64,000 bases of DNA from Candidatus Sabulitectum sp. (GTDB lineage Bacteria > Fermentibacterota > Fermentibacteria > Fermentibacterales > JCC-6). This document shows, piece by piece, positions 28,842-38,515 of this stretch. The notes beneath the pieces are model-generated. The model was not told the origin of the DNA. It was given only the letters and a program-made list of their open reading frames with translations, and ran no database searches. The stretch is from the NCBI GenBank assembly GCA_021107435.1, contig JAIOSV010000028.1, forward strand, positions 28,177-92,176. The letters are read 5' to 3'. Numbering within the stretch: the stretch's first letter is position 1; the number at the start of each line of letters is the position of its first letter. Position numbers and translations under genes: made by a program.

Positions 28842-30462
28842 CACGAGCCAACAAATGCTTATCAGCGGAAGGCGCCGTACCTGGCTTCAGGTAGGGCGTC
28901 TTTCCGTTCTGGGAATGCTTACTCTCACGGGAATTCTCACGATGGATCGACAGAATTTGACCATTGTGTATGCTGTTGTGGCAGTAGCGGCGCTTCTTGC
29001 CGCGCTTATTACAACCTTCATCATGAAGCGGAATCCCGAAAGCCGGAAACCCTACTGGTTCCTGCTGTACGTTGATGCCTTCCTTCTTGGAACTATCATC
29101 TATGTCAGTGGAGGGATTGACGGACCGTTTTCCCCATTTCTTGTTGTTCACGTTCTTGCGTATGGATTTTACCTAGGAGTTTCCGGCGGGCTTACTGCTG
29201 CCGCCGCCAATGTTATCCTGTCCACGATTTTCTCAATGATCGCACTTAATGTACCCGGAGCAAAAACTACACTCAGCCCTCTACTGGCAACCCTTATTCA
29301 GACGGGTCAGTTTAAACTTTCAACTACTTACATTGCTTTGAGAATATTCATTAACGGTCTTTTGCTCGTTGCTTCGGGCATTGCATCCGGAATGCTCGCC
29401 CAGTCTCTCTACACGGAGAGCGGTCATCTTCAAAGGGTATTAAATAATCTGGCTGAACTCAGAGCAAGAAGCAGACACATACTGGACAGTCTTCATGACG
29501 GAGTTGTAGTGGTCGATTTGAGCGGTGAATTGATAAGCATTAATCCAGCGGCAAAAAAGCTTCTTGGAACTGACAAACCAATGAAAAAATCACAGCTTGG
29601 AGAGATAGTCAGAAGCTTTCTGGAGAACAGAGATTTTCCACCCGGTATTGATATAGTGGTTGAAGAAAAAGTAATCGAGTGCAGATTTAATCATTACGGT
29701 GACACTGAAGGAGCAATAATCATTCTGACGGATGCCACTGAACTTCGAAACTATCAAGCCGCCCTTGAGGAAAGAGATAAACTCTCTCTTATTGGCAGAC
29801 TCAGCGCGACTATGGCCCACGAGATCAGGAATCCCCTGGCGTCAATGAGTGGTGCCGCCCAGATTCTCGCTACAGGTAATCTTGACAGAGGAAAAACTGA
29901 GAGTATGGCTTTACTGATTGAAAAGCAGTCTTTGCGGGTATCAGAGCTTATTGAGGGGTATCTTTCTCTCTCAAGGAGCAGTTCTGACTTCCCATTCACC
30001 AGAATCAACATCAATGAGGTGGTGATGGACAGCGTTGAGAGCGCCATGCATGGTTTTGCCGGTGGAGTCTCTATCAGGGTATACAGATCAGAAGAGACTC
30101 CGACAGTGCTGGGTAACAGAGTAAGGCTGGGCCAGGTTCTTCTTAATCTGATGAGGAATTCCGTTGAAGCCCTCAGCAGCAGACCAGAGCCTGTAATAAC
30201 TATTGAAGTTTCCTTCTCAGATAACAACAGGTCTGTATGTATTGCGGTGAAAGATAATGGAGTTGGAATACACGAGGACCTTATCCGGGAAGTATGGGAG
30301 CCTTTCAAAACATCAAGACAGGAGGGAACCGGGCTTGGTCTCTATATTGTCAGCAAGATTATTAAGGAGCACAGAGGTACTATTGAGGTAGAAAATACCA
30401 CACCGAGCGGTGCTCTTTTCAGAATAAGGCTTCCGGTCGCAGGAAAGGATGCTGATGGATAA
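28834..30462 (+). CDS. pilS: Membrane PAS sensor histidine kinase (PilS-like)
   Basis: N-terminal TM helices, PAS, HisKA TMAHEIRNPLASMSGAAQIL, HATPase KDNGVGIHEDLIREVWEPFKTSRQEGTGLGL. Confidence 0.9.
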   Translation: MDNTSQQMLISGRRRTWLQVGRLSVLGMLTLTGILTMDRQNLTIVYAVVAVAALLAALITTFIMKRNPESRKPYWFLLYVDAFLLGTIIYVSGGIDGPFSPFLVVHVLAYGFYLGVSGGLTAAAANVILSTIFSMIALNVPGAKTTLSPLLATLIQTGQFKLSTTYIALRIFINGLLLVASGIASGMLAQSLYTESGHLQRVLNNLAELRARSRHILDSLHDGVVVVDLSGELISINPAAKKLLGTDKPMKKSQLGEIVRSFLENRDFPPGIDIVVEEKVIECRFNHYGDTEGAIIILTDATELRNYQAALEERDKLSLIGRLSATMAHEIRNPLASMSGAAQILATGNLDRGKTESMALLIEKQSLRVSELIEGYLSLSRSSSDFPFTRININEVVMDSVESAMHGFAGGVSIRVYRSEETPTVLGNRVRLGQVLLNLMRNSVEALSSRPEPVITIEVSFSDNNRSVCIAVKDNGVGIHEDLIREVWEPFKTSRQEGTGLGLYIVSKIIKEHRGTIEVENTTPSGALFRIRLPVAGKDADG

Positions 30463-31837
30463 AAAGAATCTTTCATTACTGCTTGTGGATGATGAAGAAT
30501 CCATGGTGGAATGGCTCTGCATTCTGCTGGAGCAGGACGGCTATAATGTTAAGTGTTTTTCACACCCGGAAGCCGCACTCAAGTGGAGTGAACAGAATCC
30601 GGTTCACGTGCTGATATCAGACATCAAGATGCCGGCGATGAGTGGACTGGAGCTTTATGCAAAAATGCGGGAGATCCATTCGGATATGGCTGGAATCTTC
30701 ATGACCGCCTTCTCAAGTGTGGATACAGCAGTAAAAGCTGTAAGACAGGGTGCTTCCGACTATCTCCTTAAGCCATTCAAGACCGACCAGATGCTGGCTG
30801 CTATTGAGAAAGCAGTACGGGAGAAAAAAATCACAGCGGAGAACAGGGCATTGAAGCAGAAGTTGAGCAGAGAGTGCGATTTCCAGGGCATCATCGGGCG
30901 CTCACAGCCGATTATCAAGCTGCTTGAAATGGTAAGAAGAGTGGCGGATCAACCCAGCAGTGTTCTCATTTCAGGAGAAAGTGGAACCGGTAAGGAACTC
31001 GTCGCTAAGGCTATCCACAACAACAGTATCAGAAAAGATGACCCCTTCATAGGAATTAACTGCGGCAGTCTTTCTCCGAACCTGCTTGAGAGTGAACTTT
31101 TCGGACATAAAAAAGGTTCTTTCACCGGAGCATACAGAGACAAAGAAGGGCTGATGACAGCAGCGGGGCGGGGTACGCTATTTCTTGATGAAATCGGTGA
31201 ACTGAACAAGGATCTCCAGGTAAAGCTTCTCAGAGCAATTCAGGAGCGGCAGGTCCGTCCCGTGGGAGACACAACAACCAAACCCTTCAAGGGCAGGTTG
31301 ATATGCGCCACCAACAGTAACCTTGAGGAAATGGTACGAGATGGCTCTTTTCGCAATGACCTGTACTACAGGCTCAATGTTCTTCCACTGCATGTTCCTT
31401 CACTCAGAGAGCGCAGGGAAGATATCCCCATGCTGATTAAACACTTTCTTGAAAACGGAAACTATCCGGGGAAAGAGCTTTCGAAAGAATCTCTGGAAGT
31501 TTTCATCAAGTACAACTGGCCCGGAAATGTAAGAGAGTTGCAGAACATACTTGAGAGAGTCTGCGTAATGTCAGGCGGCAGCACAGTACAGATTGATGAG
31601 CTCCCCGGTTGTCTTGTAAACAAAGCTTCTCAGGAAGCAATACCTGGCACTACAGAGAGTACAGCAGCAGGTAAGGAGGCTGCTTTACCCATTCTTGCTG
31701 AAATCGAAAAAGCCTGGACCTATTACATTCTGGAAAAGAAGGCCGGCGGAGAAAAAAGGGAAGCCTCAAGAATCCTCGGTATAAACGAGACAACTCTCTA
31801 TCGCCGTTTGCAGAGATACAGGAAGGAGGATGAGTGA
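30449..31837 (+). CDS. pilR: Sigma54-dependent response regulator (PilR/NtrC-like)
   Basis: Receiver LLVDDEESMVEWL..LISDIKMPAMSGLELY; AAA+ GESGTGKELVAKAIH, ELFGHKKGSFTGAYRDKEGLMTAAGRGTLFLDEIGEL; Fis-type HTH. Confidence 0.95.
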   Translation: MLMDKKNLSLLLVDDEESMVEWLCILLEQDGYNVKCFSHPEAALKWSEQNPVHVLISDIKMPAMSGLELYAKMREIHSDMAGIFMTAFSSVDTAVKAVRQGASDYLLKPFKTDQMLAAIEKAVREKKITAENRALKQKLSRECDFQGIIGRSQPIIKLLEMVRRVADQPSSVLISGESGTGKELVAKAIHNNSIRKDDPFIGINCGSLSPNLLESELFGHKKGSFTGAYRDKEGLMTAAGRGTLFLDEIGELNKDLQVKLLRAIQERQVRPVGDTTTKPFKGRLICATNSNLEEMVRDGSFRNDLYYRLNVLPLHVPSLRERREDIPMLIKHFLENGNYPGKELSKESLEVFIKYNWPGNVRELQNILERVCVMSGGSTVQIDELPGCLVNKASQEAIPGTTESTAAGKEAALPILAEIEKAWTYYILEKKAGGEKREASRILGINETTLYRRLQRYRKEDE

Positions 31838-31929
31838 TCGCGTCTTGCAGAATGCCATACAACAATTATTGCCCTTGCGGCAAGGAAGGATTAGCGGTAG
31901 TATTACCTGATAATAATTGAAATGTGTTC

Positions 31930-31945
31930 TGGCAAATATTATGCT
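31930..31945 (+). promoter_or_regulatory. Candidate sigma54 -24/-12 promoter of the pilin gene
   Basis: TGGCAAATATTATGCT: GG-N10-GC spacing, 51 bp upstream of pilin ATG, next to pilR-type activator. Confidence 0.6.
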
Positions 31946-31959
31946 TCAGTATGAAGCAT
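31941..31959. repeat. Inverted repeat overlapping the -12 element
   Basis: ATGCTTC-AGTAT-GAAGCAT perfect 7-bp arms. Confidence 0.6.
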
Positions 31960-31995
31960 GAACATTCAACCCCGTTCTCTTGAAAGGAGAATACG

Positions 31996-32361
31996 ATGAA
32001 AAAAGGTTTCACCCTCATTGAGCTGATGATCGTTGTGGTGATCATCGGTATTCTGGCGGCTATCGCCATTCCCAAGTTCAGTGATGTTTCCGAGACAGCC
32101 AAGAGAAACGCCTGTCGCGCCAACATGCGTACTATCGCCAGCCAGGAAGTTATCTATTTCGCCTCCAATAACAGCAAGTACGGTTCTGCTGCTGAAATTG
32201 GAATGGACGGAGTTCAGTGCGCCACTGCCCAGCTTCCTTACGATGTTGATATTGCCGCTGCCGGTGGTGTTACAAGCACATCGATAACTATTACATGTCC
32301 TGCCGCTGCTTCTCACGGAAACATCGATAATGGTATTGCCTCATGGACTGATTCCAACTAA
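31996..32361 (+). CDS. pilA: Type IV pilin / pseudopilin-like protein
   Basis: MKKG|FTLIELMIVVVIIGILAAIAIPKF prepilin peptidase site and N-terminal helix. Confidence 0.95.
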   Translation: MKKGFTLIELMIVVVIIGILAAIAIPKFSDVSETAKRNACRANMRTIASQEVIYFASNNSKYGSAAEIGMDGVQCATAQLPYDVDIAAAGGVTSTSITITCPAAASHGNIDNGIASWTDSN

Positions 32362-32377
32362 CTTCATCTGAAGGTGC

Positions 32378-32405
32378 GGGGGCGGCTGTGAAGCCGTCCC
32401 CTTTT
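32378..32405 (+). terminator. Rho-independent terminator after pilin
   Basis: GGGGGCGGCT-GTGA-AGCCGTCCCC-TTTT. Confidence 0.85.
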
Positions 32406-32571
32406 CTGTGTGCGCAGTTCATGGCGCGCAGTGCCAGTAACCGGCACTGTTAACCGGCAAACGGGAGCTGCATTGCCTGAGATTACTGAGTGTCCCGGTT
32501 GAAAGCAGTGAAACGGAAAGCGATAAATCTCTGGTGATAAGCCTTGTACCTGGGGTTGGAAACGGCAGAAG

Positions 32572-34431
32572 CTACCTTGAAACAGAAGGTGAATTATACC
32601 TGCAGACAAGAATTCCCCCGGAAACAGATACCACAGGCTCAAGAATATCATTATGCCCTACATAATCCAGTATTGCCAGTCTGTTCTCCATTTCCATAAT
32701 ACATGGATTTGCTCTGTAGAAAGTGACATAATCAATACCGAGATCATCAAGTATGACACACTCTTCTTCAAGGGTGTTCTCCAGATACAGCGGTTGTGTC
32801 GCGGGATGTCTCCAGCCGACGAAAATCTGATTGTCGTAAAAATACCGCTTTTCCTCGTGGAGCGACAGTATTCTGCTTTCCTCTGGAAGCGCGCTGTTTA
32901 GCCACATGTGGGTCATGCCCTCGGGTGATGATATTATGAATCTGTAGTTTGATGTTGTATCCCATTCTCTGGTCAGTACTGATTTAGTAACAATGTATCT
33001 GTAATCTGCCGGGAAGGCAAGGCTTGCTACAAAAATAAAACCAGGCACAACGAAAGATACAATGGATACAGCCGCAAGATAAAAAGAACTGAACATGCTT
33101 CTGGATTGCATGATACGGACAGCTAAAAGTGCCACGAAAGGATATGCAAGAATGGAGTATTTGACTCCCCACCAGGGCGGCCAGATTACGACTATAGCGG
33201 TAATGAAGAATACTATAAGAGGCATAAACAGAAGCCAGCTGCGGTCTTTTCTCAGGAAAGATATACCAAGACCACCCAGTAAAAGCAGAAGAATACCCTC
33301 CATGCTGGTCATGAATATTCCAACATGTTTGGCCACTGAAAAGTTGCGACTGTTATTGATTTCCGAATCTCTGTCATTCATCAGTGTGATTTCCTCAGGG
33401 GCAGGAAGCAGCTTCCATTCCTCCTTTACGAGGGATGAAACCTGATATACAGGATAAACTGGACTTCCAGTATGAACCATTGTTCGCACCGCAAAAGTCA
33501 GCGGAGCTATGGAAATGCACACAAGAGAGATCAGTTTCACTTTGGCAGAAGAGGCGAAGAACAGATATCCTTTGTAAAGAAGAAAGGGAATAAGGAGCAG
33601 AACGGCAGTCTGCTTGGTTGCAAGGGCAAGACCCATGAAAAGCCAGGATGTGTATTGCTTCAAGGATTTGTCATTCAGTTCTCTGACTGCTGCCGCAAAC
33701 GACAGAGTAATGAACATAATCGCCGCTGTATCAGTTTTTGCGAGGGAGCACCAGTAGTAGAGCATTGAACAGAGGAGAACAGTAACTGCCAGTGGAATCC
33801 TGAACTTCTTTTTGATCTCAATTATCCGCATGCCTCTGAAGAGTGCGATAAAAAGCAGGGTCATTTGAAAAACCTGAAGAACACTGAGCTGATTCAGTCT
33901 GTCAGAAGATAGCGAAGCAGGCCATACTGCCATCATTTCATACGTTAGAGGGAAGCCTGAGAATACAGTTTCTTCGAGCCAGTAAACTCTGCCGCTGTTC
34001 AGCCATCTGTCAGGTTGTACAGCATACGTGATTAACGGATCATCAAAGGTAAGATTAGGCATAGAGGCGTAAGTGAGATTAAGAAGAACCACTGCCAGAA
34101 GAGCGACAGCAGCGATGATTTTAAGAATTGACAGTTCAGGAGATCTCTTGATGTTTCTTACCTTTTGCAACAGCAGAAGCATTCCCGGGATTGCGAACAG
34201 AAAGAGCAGAACGGGAGTTACAGTTCTGTTCATTATTCCAAAGAGAGAGAGGGGGATTTCCAGAAGAATAAGCAACAGAATTCCTGAAATTTCCCTGGGG
34301 AGAAGCGGAAAAAGTTTTTTGATTCCAGTGAATTTTTCCGCAAGAAAACCGGCTCCGTAGAAGGCGCACCACACAATCAGGATTTTTGTGATTGTCTGCG
34401 CGAATGACAGGGGGTTCATCCAGTCAAGCAT
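32572..34431 (-). CDS. Polytopic membrane protein, possible GT39-like glycosyltransferase
   Basis: Many TM helices, N-terminal extracytoplasmic loop LTFDDPLITYAVQPDRWLNSGRVYWLEETVFSGFPLTYEM; soluble C-terminal segment. Confidence 0.6.
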   Translation of the reverse strand: MLDWMNPLSFAQTITKILIVWCAFYGAGFLAEKFTGIKKLFPLLPREISGILLLILLEIPLSLFGIMNRTVTPVLLFLFAIPGMLLLLQKVRNIKRSPELSILKIIAAVALLAVVLLNLTYASMPNLTFDDPLITYAVQPDRWLNSGRVYWLEETVFSGFPLTYEMMAVWPASLSSDRLNQLSVLQVFQMTLLFIALFRGMRIIEIKKKFRIPLAVTVLLCSMLYYWCSLAKTDTAAIMFITLSFAAAVRELNDKSLKQYTSWLFMGLALATKQTAVLLLIPFLLYKGYLFFASSAKVKLISLVCISIAPLTFAVRTMVHTGSPVYPVYQVSSLVKEEWKLLPAPEEITLMNDRDSEINNSRNFSVAKHVGIFMTSMEGILLLLLGGLGISFLRKDRSWLLFMPLIVFFITAIVVIWPPWWGVKYSILAYPFVALLAVRIMQSRSMFSSFYLAAVSIVSFVVPGFIFVASLAFPADYRYIVTKSVLTREWDTTSNYRFIISSPEGMTHMWLNSALPEESRILSLHEEKRYFYDNQIFVGWRHPATQPLYLENTLEEECVILDDLGIDYVTFYRANPCIMEMENRLAILDYVGHNDILEPVVSVSGGILVCRYNSPSVSR

Positions 34432-34446
34432 CTGTTCTCCTCAATG

Positions 34447-35355
34447 TCATGGGAAATCGAAACCGAAGTCCAGATTAAAGTCACCCACGATGAAACTTCC
34501 AGTGAGGCTGTCAACAGCATTCGCGGAGAAGGTTCTGCCATTTTCATCCGTAAGAATTATGAAGTCAATGGGGGCGTTGTGATGGATATATACTTTGTCC
34601 CATGTGTTCAATGGGGAAGAAGAACAGTCGAGACCGTCTATAAGATAACCATTGGAAGAAAATGCTTCAATCAGGGTTATTCTACCCAGGGTAATAGAGT
34701 TTATTACCCATGAACCTGCCTGTGAATCCGAGTAACCGATTTCATCTCCATTGCTGAAAAACATTTCCGGGGTGATTCTGTAGATGCTGTCGGGAGTTGC
34801 GGTGGAAGCAGCAAAAGGAATGGAGCTATTCCCTTCTGAATCGATGGCGGTTATCTCTACTGTTTCTCCCGAATCAATCCATACTCGAAGAAATTCAGAT
34901 GGCAGAAATATTTTATTTCTCATGAGATTTCCGGAGGGAATGAAATTGCCGGTTAGTTCTACGGAAACAAGTGGAACATCTGTTGAATTTACAATGTTCA
35001 GAGGGTTAGAGCCGTAGATGCGATTGAAAACCCCGCCAAACTCTTTCTTTGCCGGAGACACTTCTATTGTATCCACGGAGAGCCCGGGTGCATATCCACT
35101 CAACGAATAAACACCGCCCGAGGTGGTTTCCCAGAAGATATGATTTATGTAAACATAAGGAAGTTCAACGGTGCGCATCGAGTTAGAACCTATAGTTGAA
35201 GAAAATGATACTGAACTAAGAACAGTGGAAGCGGGCAGTATGTAATGCATGCTTACTATATCTTCAGAAAGAAGGTTGCTGATACATACAGTGGTGCTTA
35301 TGCCGGTATCAGGGAGAGTAAGAGGGAGCAGGAGCAATACATCCAACAGAAACAT
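34447..35355 (-). CDS. Secreted hypothetical protein
   Basis: Signal-like MFLLDVLLLLPLTLPDTG; no recognised domain. Confidence 0.55.
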   Translation of the reverse strand: MFLLDVLLLLPLTLPDTGISTTVCISNLLSEDIVSMHYILPASTVLSSVSFSSTIGSNSMRTVELPYVYINHIFWETTSGGVYSLSGYAPGLSVDTIEVSPAKKEFGGVFNRIYGSNPLNIVNSTDVPLVSVELTGNFIPSGNLMRNKIFLPSEFLRVWIDSGETVEITAIDSEGNSSIPFAASTATPDSIYRITPEMFFSNGDEIGYSDSQAGSWVINSITLGRITLIEAFSSNGYLIDGLDCSSSPLNTWDKVYIHHNAPIDFIILTDENGRTFSANAVDSLTGSFIVGDFNLDFGFDFP

Positions 35356-35667
35356 ACTGTTTCCTTTTCTTTGAGATTTGTCTCTAGCCTGAGCAAAGGC
35401 AATATACCGACTTCCCCTGTCGTGCAGTAGTGTTGGAGAAAGAAAAAGGGAAGCATAATGTGTTAGAGCTTATTCCATTGTTACGGGAATATCAAGTTTC
35501 CTTTTGTTCCTTACGGCATATCAGTCTGACTGGACGGGGACTCCGCCTTTCGTCATTATTTGTCTATTGGAAAAAGCAGGGCAGAGAGATCTGCTCATTG
35601 TAAACGCCGTGTTTCCGCAAACATCACAAGCAGCCTGGCTGGCAGGCAGAGCTGAAGGAGTTCAAAT

Positions 35668-36477
35668 ATGCCTGAGTATATGGAAGAGAACCTTGAAATG
35701 CCGTTGCGGGATGTTCTTGTATTGATGCAGAACCGTATTATGAAGGAAAGCAAGTATTTTGGGGTGCCCGCTCTGATGAGTCCAACAGACAGCTGGGTAT
35801 ACCAGGAGATAATACACGAAACGAAGCCTGATGTAATCATTGAGATCGGGAATTCCAGAGGGGGCGGACTACTGTATTATGCCCATCTGTGCGATCTTCT
35901 CGGAAGTGGTCGAGTCATTGGCATAGATATATCGCATAACCGTGTTCCTGACACGGTAAGAAACCATCAGCGAGTAACTCTTATAGAAGGTGACGCCTGC
36001 GACCGGTTCCCGGATGTTTATAAACTCATCCCGGAGCAGGATCGGGTTCTTGTGATCGAGGACAGCTCCCATACATACGAGAACACTCTCAACATTCTGA
36101 GATTGTATTCAACATTTGTGAAGCCGGGCGATTATTTTATTGTCGAGGATGGAATATGTCATCACGGCCTTTCACTGGGACCAAAACCCGGGCCCTATGA
36201 GGCAACCGGAGCATTCCTGGCCGAGAACAGCGACTTCAAGCTGGAACGTTCCCGGGAATCTTTCCTGATAACCTGGAATCCGAAAGGCTATCTCAGGCGA
36301 ATATCTGACAGTCAGGAAAAATCAGCTAAGCTCAGGAATCTACACCAACGATCCGGATCCGGCAGATCGCGCCTGCTGTCTCGCCTGGGGCGTATAGTCT
36401 GGTTTCTAACTCCACCCATTCTGTACCGTATTTTTCAAGTGATTTTTCGAACGATGCGAAGCCGCAGATCGGTCTGA
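35668..36477 (+). CDS. Cephalosporin hydroxylase/CmcI-family SAM-dependent methyltransferase-like protein
   Basis: SPTDSWVYQEIIHETKPDVIIEIGNSRGGGLLYYAHLCDLLGSGRVIGIDISHN; VIEDSSHTYENTLNILRLYSTFVKPGDYFIVEDGI. Confidence 0.85.
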   Translation: MPEYMEENLEMPLRDVLVLMQNRIMKESKYFGVPALMSPTDSWVYQEIIHETKPDVIIEIGNSRGGGLLYYAHLCDLLGSGRVIGIDISHNRVPDTVRNHQRVTLIEGDACDRFPDVYKLIPEQDRVLVIEDSSHTYENTLNILRLYSTFVKPGDYFIVEDGICHHGLSLGPKPGPYEATGAFLAENSDFKLERSRESFLITWNPKGYLRRISDSQEKSAKLRNLHQRSGSGRSRLLSRLGRIVWFLTPPILYRIFQVIFRTMRSRRSV

Positions 36478-36734
36478 GCACAGGCAGTAATTGACACACT
36501 AAAAGGTGGAAGGCACCATGTCAAAACTTGGTTATAATCAATTTTCAACTGCACCCGCATTACTGGTTTCTCTGGGGAATTATAGTAGAAAGCACCCGTT
36601 GACAACACATTGTTAATTCCTAATAGTATCACATTCTAGCATATAGGGAGCTATGGCTAAAGAGATGAGGTATTAGATTCAAACAGGTTTACTTCTAATA
36701 GCAAATTTGGCTTAATTTCCGGAGTAATTTATGT

Positions 36735-36761
36735 TAGGAATGCCTAGGAATGCTAGGAATG
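36735..36761. repeat. Short direct repeat array (TAGGAATGC)x3
   Basis: TAGGAATGCC-TAGGAATGC-TAGGAATG. Confidence 0.6.
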
Positions 36762-36802
36762 TTGCAGTACTTTCACACTTATTTCATGGATGGGGGAGAA
36801 CA

Positions 36803-38137
36803 ATGTTGTTCAAAACAAATGGTACTTTCATAGTAGTTTTGCTTCTGATACTCTTTGCGGTGCAGGCTTTTTGCTACGATGCTGTATGGGTATGTGGAAA
36901 GCAAACAGTTTTCTTTTCTCCAGACGGAGGACAACACTGGGGAACACAATTTGAAACATGCGGACAAGGCAGCTGTTCGAATCTGGATATTGAATACCCC
37001 GGTTACGGAGCTGTTGTCGGTACTTACATCGCCAATTTAGTCACTCCAGTCAGTGCTGGCCCGGGTACTCCATGGTCATATTACTGGGGGGCGGATATTA
37101 TAGGTTCTGGTTTGAGTCCTGTTTTGGGCGGGGTTGATAACCGTGGAACAAGAAAACTGCCAATTGTTTGTGGTAGTCAAAGTAATCTTTCGGAAACGTA
37201 CGGTATTATCAGTCTGCGGTACCTGGATAGTTCCAGTAATTATCAATGGCTCACAAACTGGTGGGAGGATTATAGATTCTGTGACATAGATATGTTTGAT
37301 GCCGATATAAGCAGGGGCTATGCGGTTGGTTTCGAAACGCTTGCTAATGCTAATGGAATAATATTGTCAACAAGCAATGGAGGTACCTCCTGGAGTCTGA
37401 ATCATACAGAAAGAGGCAAAATTATCAGAGGAATTCAAGCGGACTGCGATGGTAACGGAACCTCGTACGCAGTTGGCAATGACGGTCTTGTACTCAAAAA
37501 ACTTAGTGCCGGTACCTGGGCTTCGACTACTGCCCCATGCACAGACCTACTTAATGATGTCCACTTTATCAATCAGGATGTAGGATGGGTTGTCGGTTGG
37601 GGTGGTGCCATATTTAAAACCACCAATGGTGGGAATACATGGACTGATCAGAGCACTATCGGTAATACGTGGAATGCTGTCTTTTTCAAGGATTCAAACA
37701 CAGGCTGGGTGGTAGGAACTCAGGGAAAAGTCCTGACTACTACTGATTCCGGAGCAAACTGGACTGAGCACAGTATTGCCGGATACTATACACATCTTCA
37801 GGATGTTGAAGTGGTTTCGTATACAAGCACCGATGAATTCAACACGGCGGAACCTGTATTCGGTACAGTCTCATCAAACTCACTCATAGATAATCATGTG
37901 GCTTATAGTCATGAAGAAGGCGTTCTTAACATGAGTGTCGAAACATCAGGTACATATTCCGTTACCATGTTCGATATTTCAGGCAGAACTGTTTGTGAGA
38001 CGAATCTTGGCAATCTCGATGCAGGAACTCATAGCATATCGGTACCTGTTAACAGTAATCTTTCTAGAGGTGTATATCATTGTACCGTTCACAGCAACGG
38101 CGAGATAATTACCACAAACTCTTTCCTCGTACTTTAG
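36803..38137 (+). CDS. YCF48/BNR-like beta-propeller protein with T9SS type A C-terminal sorting domain
   Basis: Signal peptide MLFKTNGTFIVVLLLILFAVQAFC; repeats VGWGGAIFKTTNGGNTWTDQS / VGTQGKVLTTTDSGANWTEHS; C-term YSVTMFDISGRTVCETNLGNLDAGTHSISVPVNSNLSRGVYHCTVHSNGEIITTNSFLVL. Confidence 0.88.
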   Translation: MLFKTNGTFIVVLLLILFAVQAFCYDAVWVCGKQTVFFSPDGGQHWGTQFETCGQGSCSNLDIEYPGYGAVVGTYIANLVTPVSAGPGTPWSYYWGADIIGSGLSPVLGGVDNRGTRKLPIVCGSQSNLSETYGIISLRYLDSSSNYQWLTNWWEDYRFCDIDMFDADISRGYAVGFETLANANGIILSTSNGGTSWSLNHTERGKIIRGIQADCDGNGTSYAVGNDGLVLKKLSAGTWASTTAPCTDLLNDVHFINQDVGWVVGWGGAIFKTTNGGNTWTDQSTIGNTWNAVFFKDSNTGWVVGTQGKVLTTTDSGANWTEHSIAGYYTHLQDVEVVSYTSTDEFNTAEPVFGTVSSNSLIDNHVAYSHEEGVLNMSVETSGTYSVTMFDISGRTVCETNLGNLDAGTHSISVPVNSNLSRGVYHCTVHSNGEIITTNSFLVL

Positions 38138-38149
38138 CAAATTTTATCG

Positions 38150-38181
38150 GGTAGGCGGTAGTTTCGCAGCTACCGCCTGCC
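38150..38181 (+). terminator. Strong hairpin after the T9SS cargo gene
   Basis: GGTAGGCGGTAG-TTTCGCAG-CTACCGCCTGCC, 12-bp stem with one G-U. Confidence 0.6.
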
Positions 38182-38515
38182 ACAGCACCTTTCTATTGCC
38201 CACAAGTATAATCGTCTCAGCTTCTACGGTTTTCTTTCTTGAAAATTTGAATATTCGTTTCAATTATTTGCGCTATCCTGGGATGTAAACAGTCCTGGTT
38301 TTTTGCTCGCTGTTTTTGTAAGTCATTGCTGGCAAATACTATTAGTAATCAGCGTCAAAGTAGATTGTCCGGTTTTCTCTGACAACTTGTTTGAAAGATG
38401 CCGGGAAACGTATATTGTCAAAGGAAGTCTCAAAAATGATTTGCTGTGCGGTTTTTAGAATACACTTCGTATTTGTTTCTACCTGTTGCCACTATTTATT
38501 CAGGGGAGGGGAATT

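Noticed and set aside
35440-35725. Possible truncated glycosyltransferase N-terminus (VLELIPLLREYQVSFCSLRHISLTGRGLRLSSLFVYWKKQGREICSL* and ORF 35504..35725)
   Set aside because: Only a vague resemblance to GT4 N-termini, split across two frames; not enough to call a pseudogene without a search.
36731-36802. N-terminal extension MLGMPRNARNVAVLSHLFHGWGRT in the ORF track for the YCF48-like gene
   Set aside because: Encoded by the short tandem repeat and lacks an RBS; a proper signal peptide starts at 36803 after GGGGGAGAAC.
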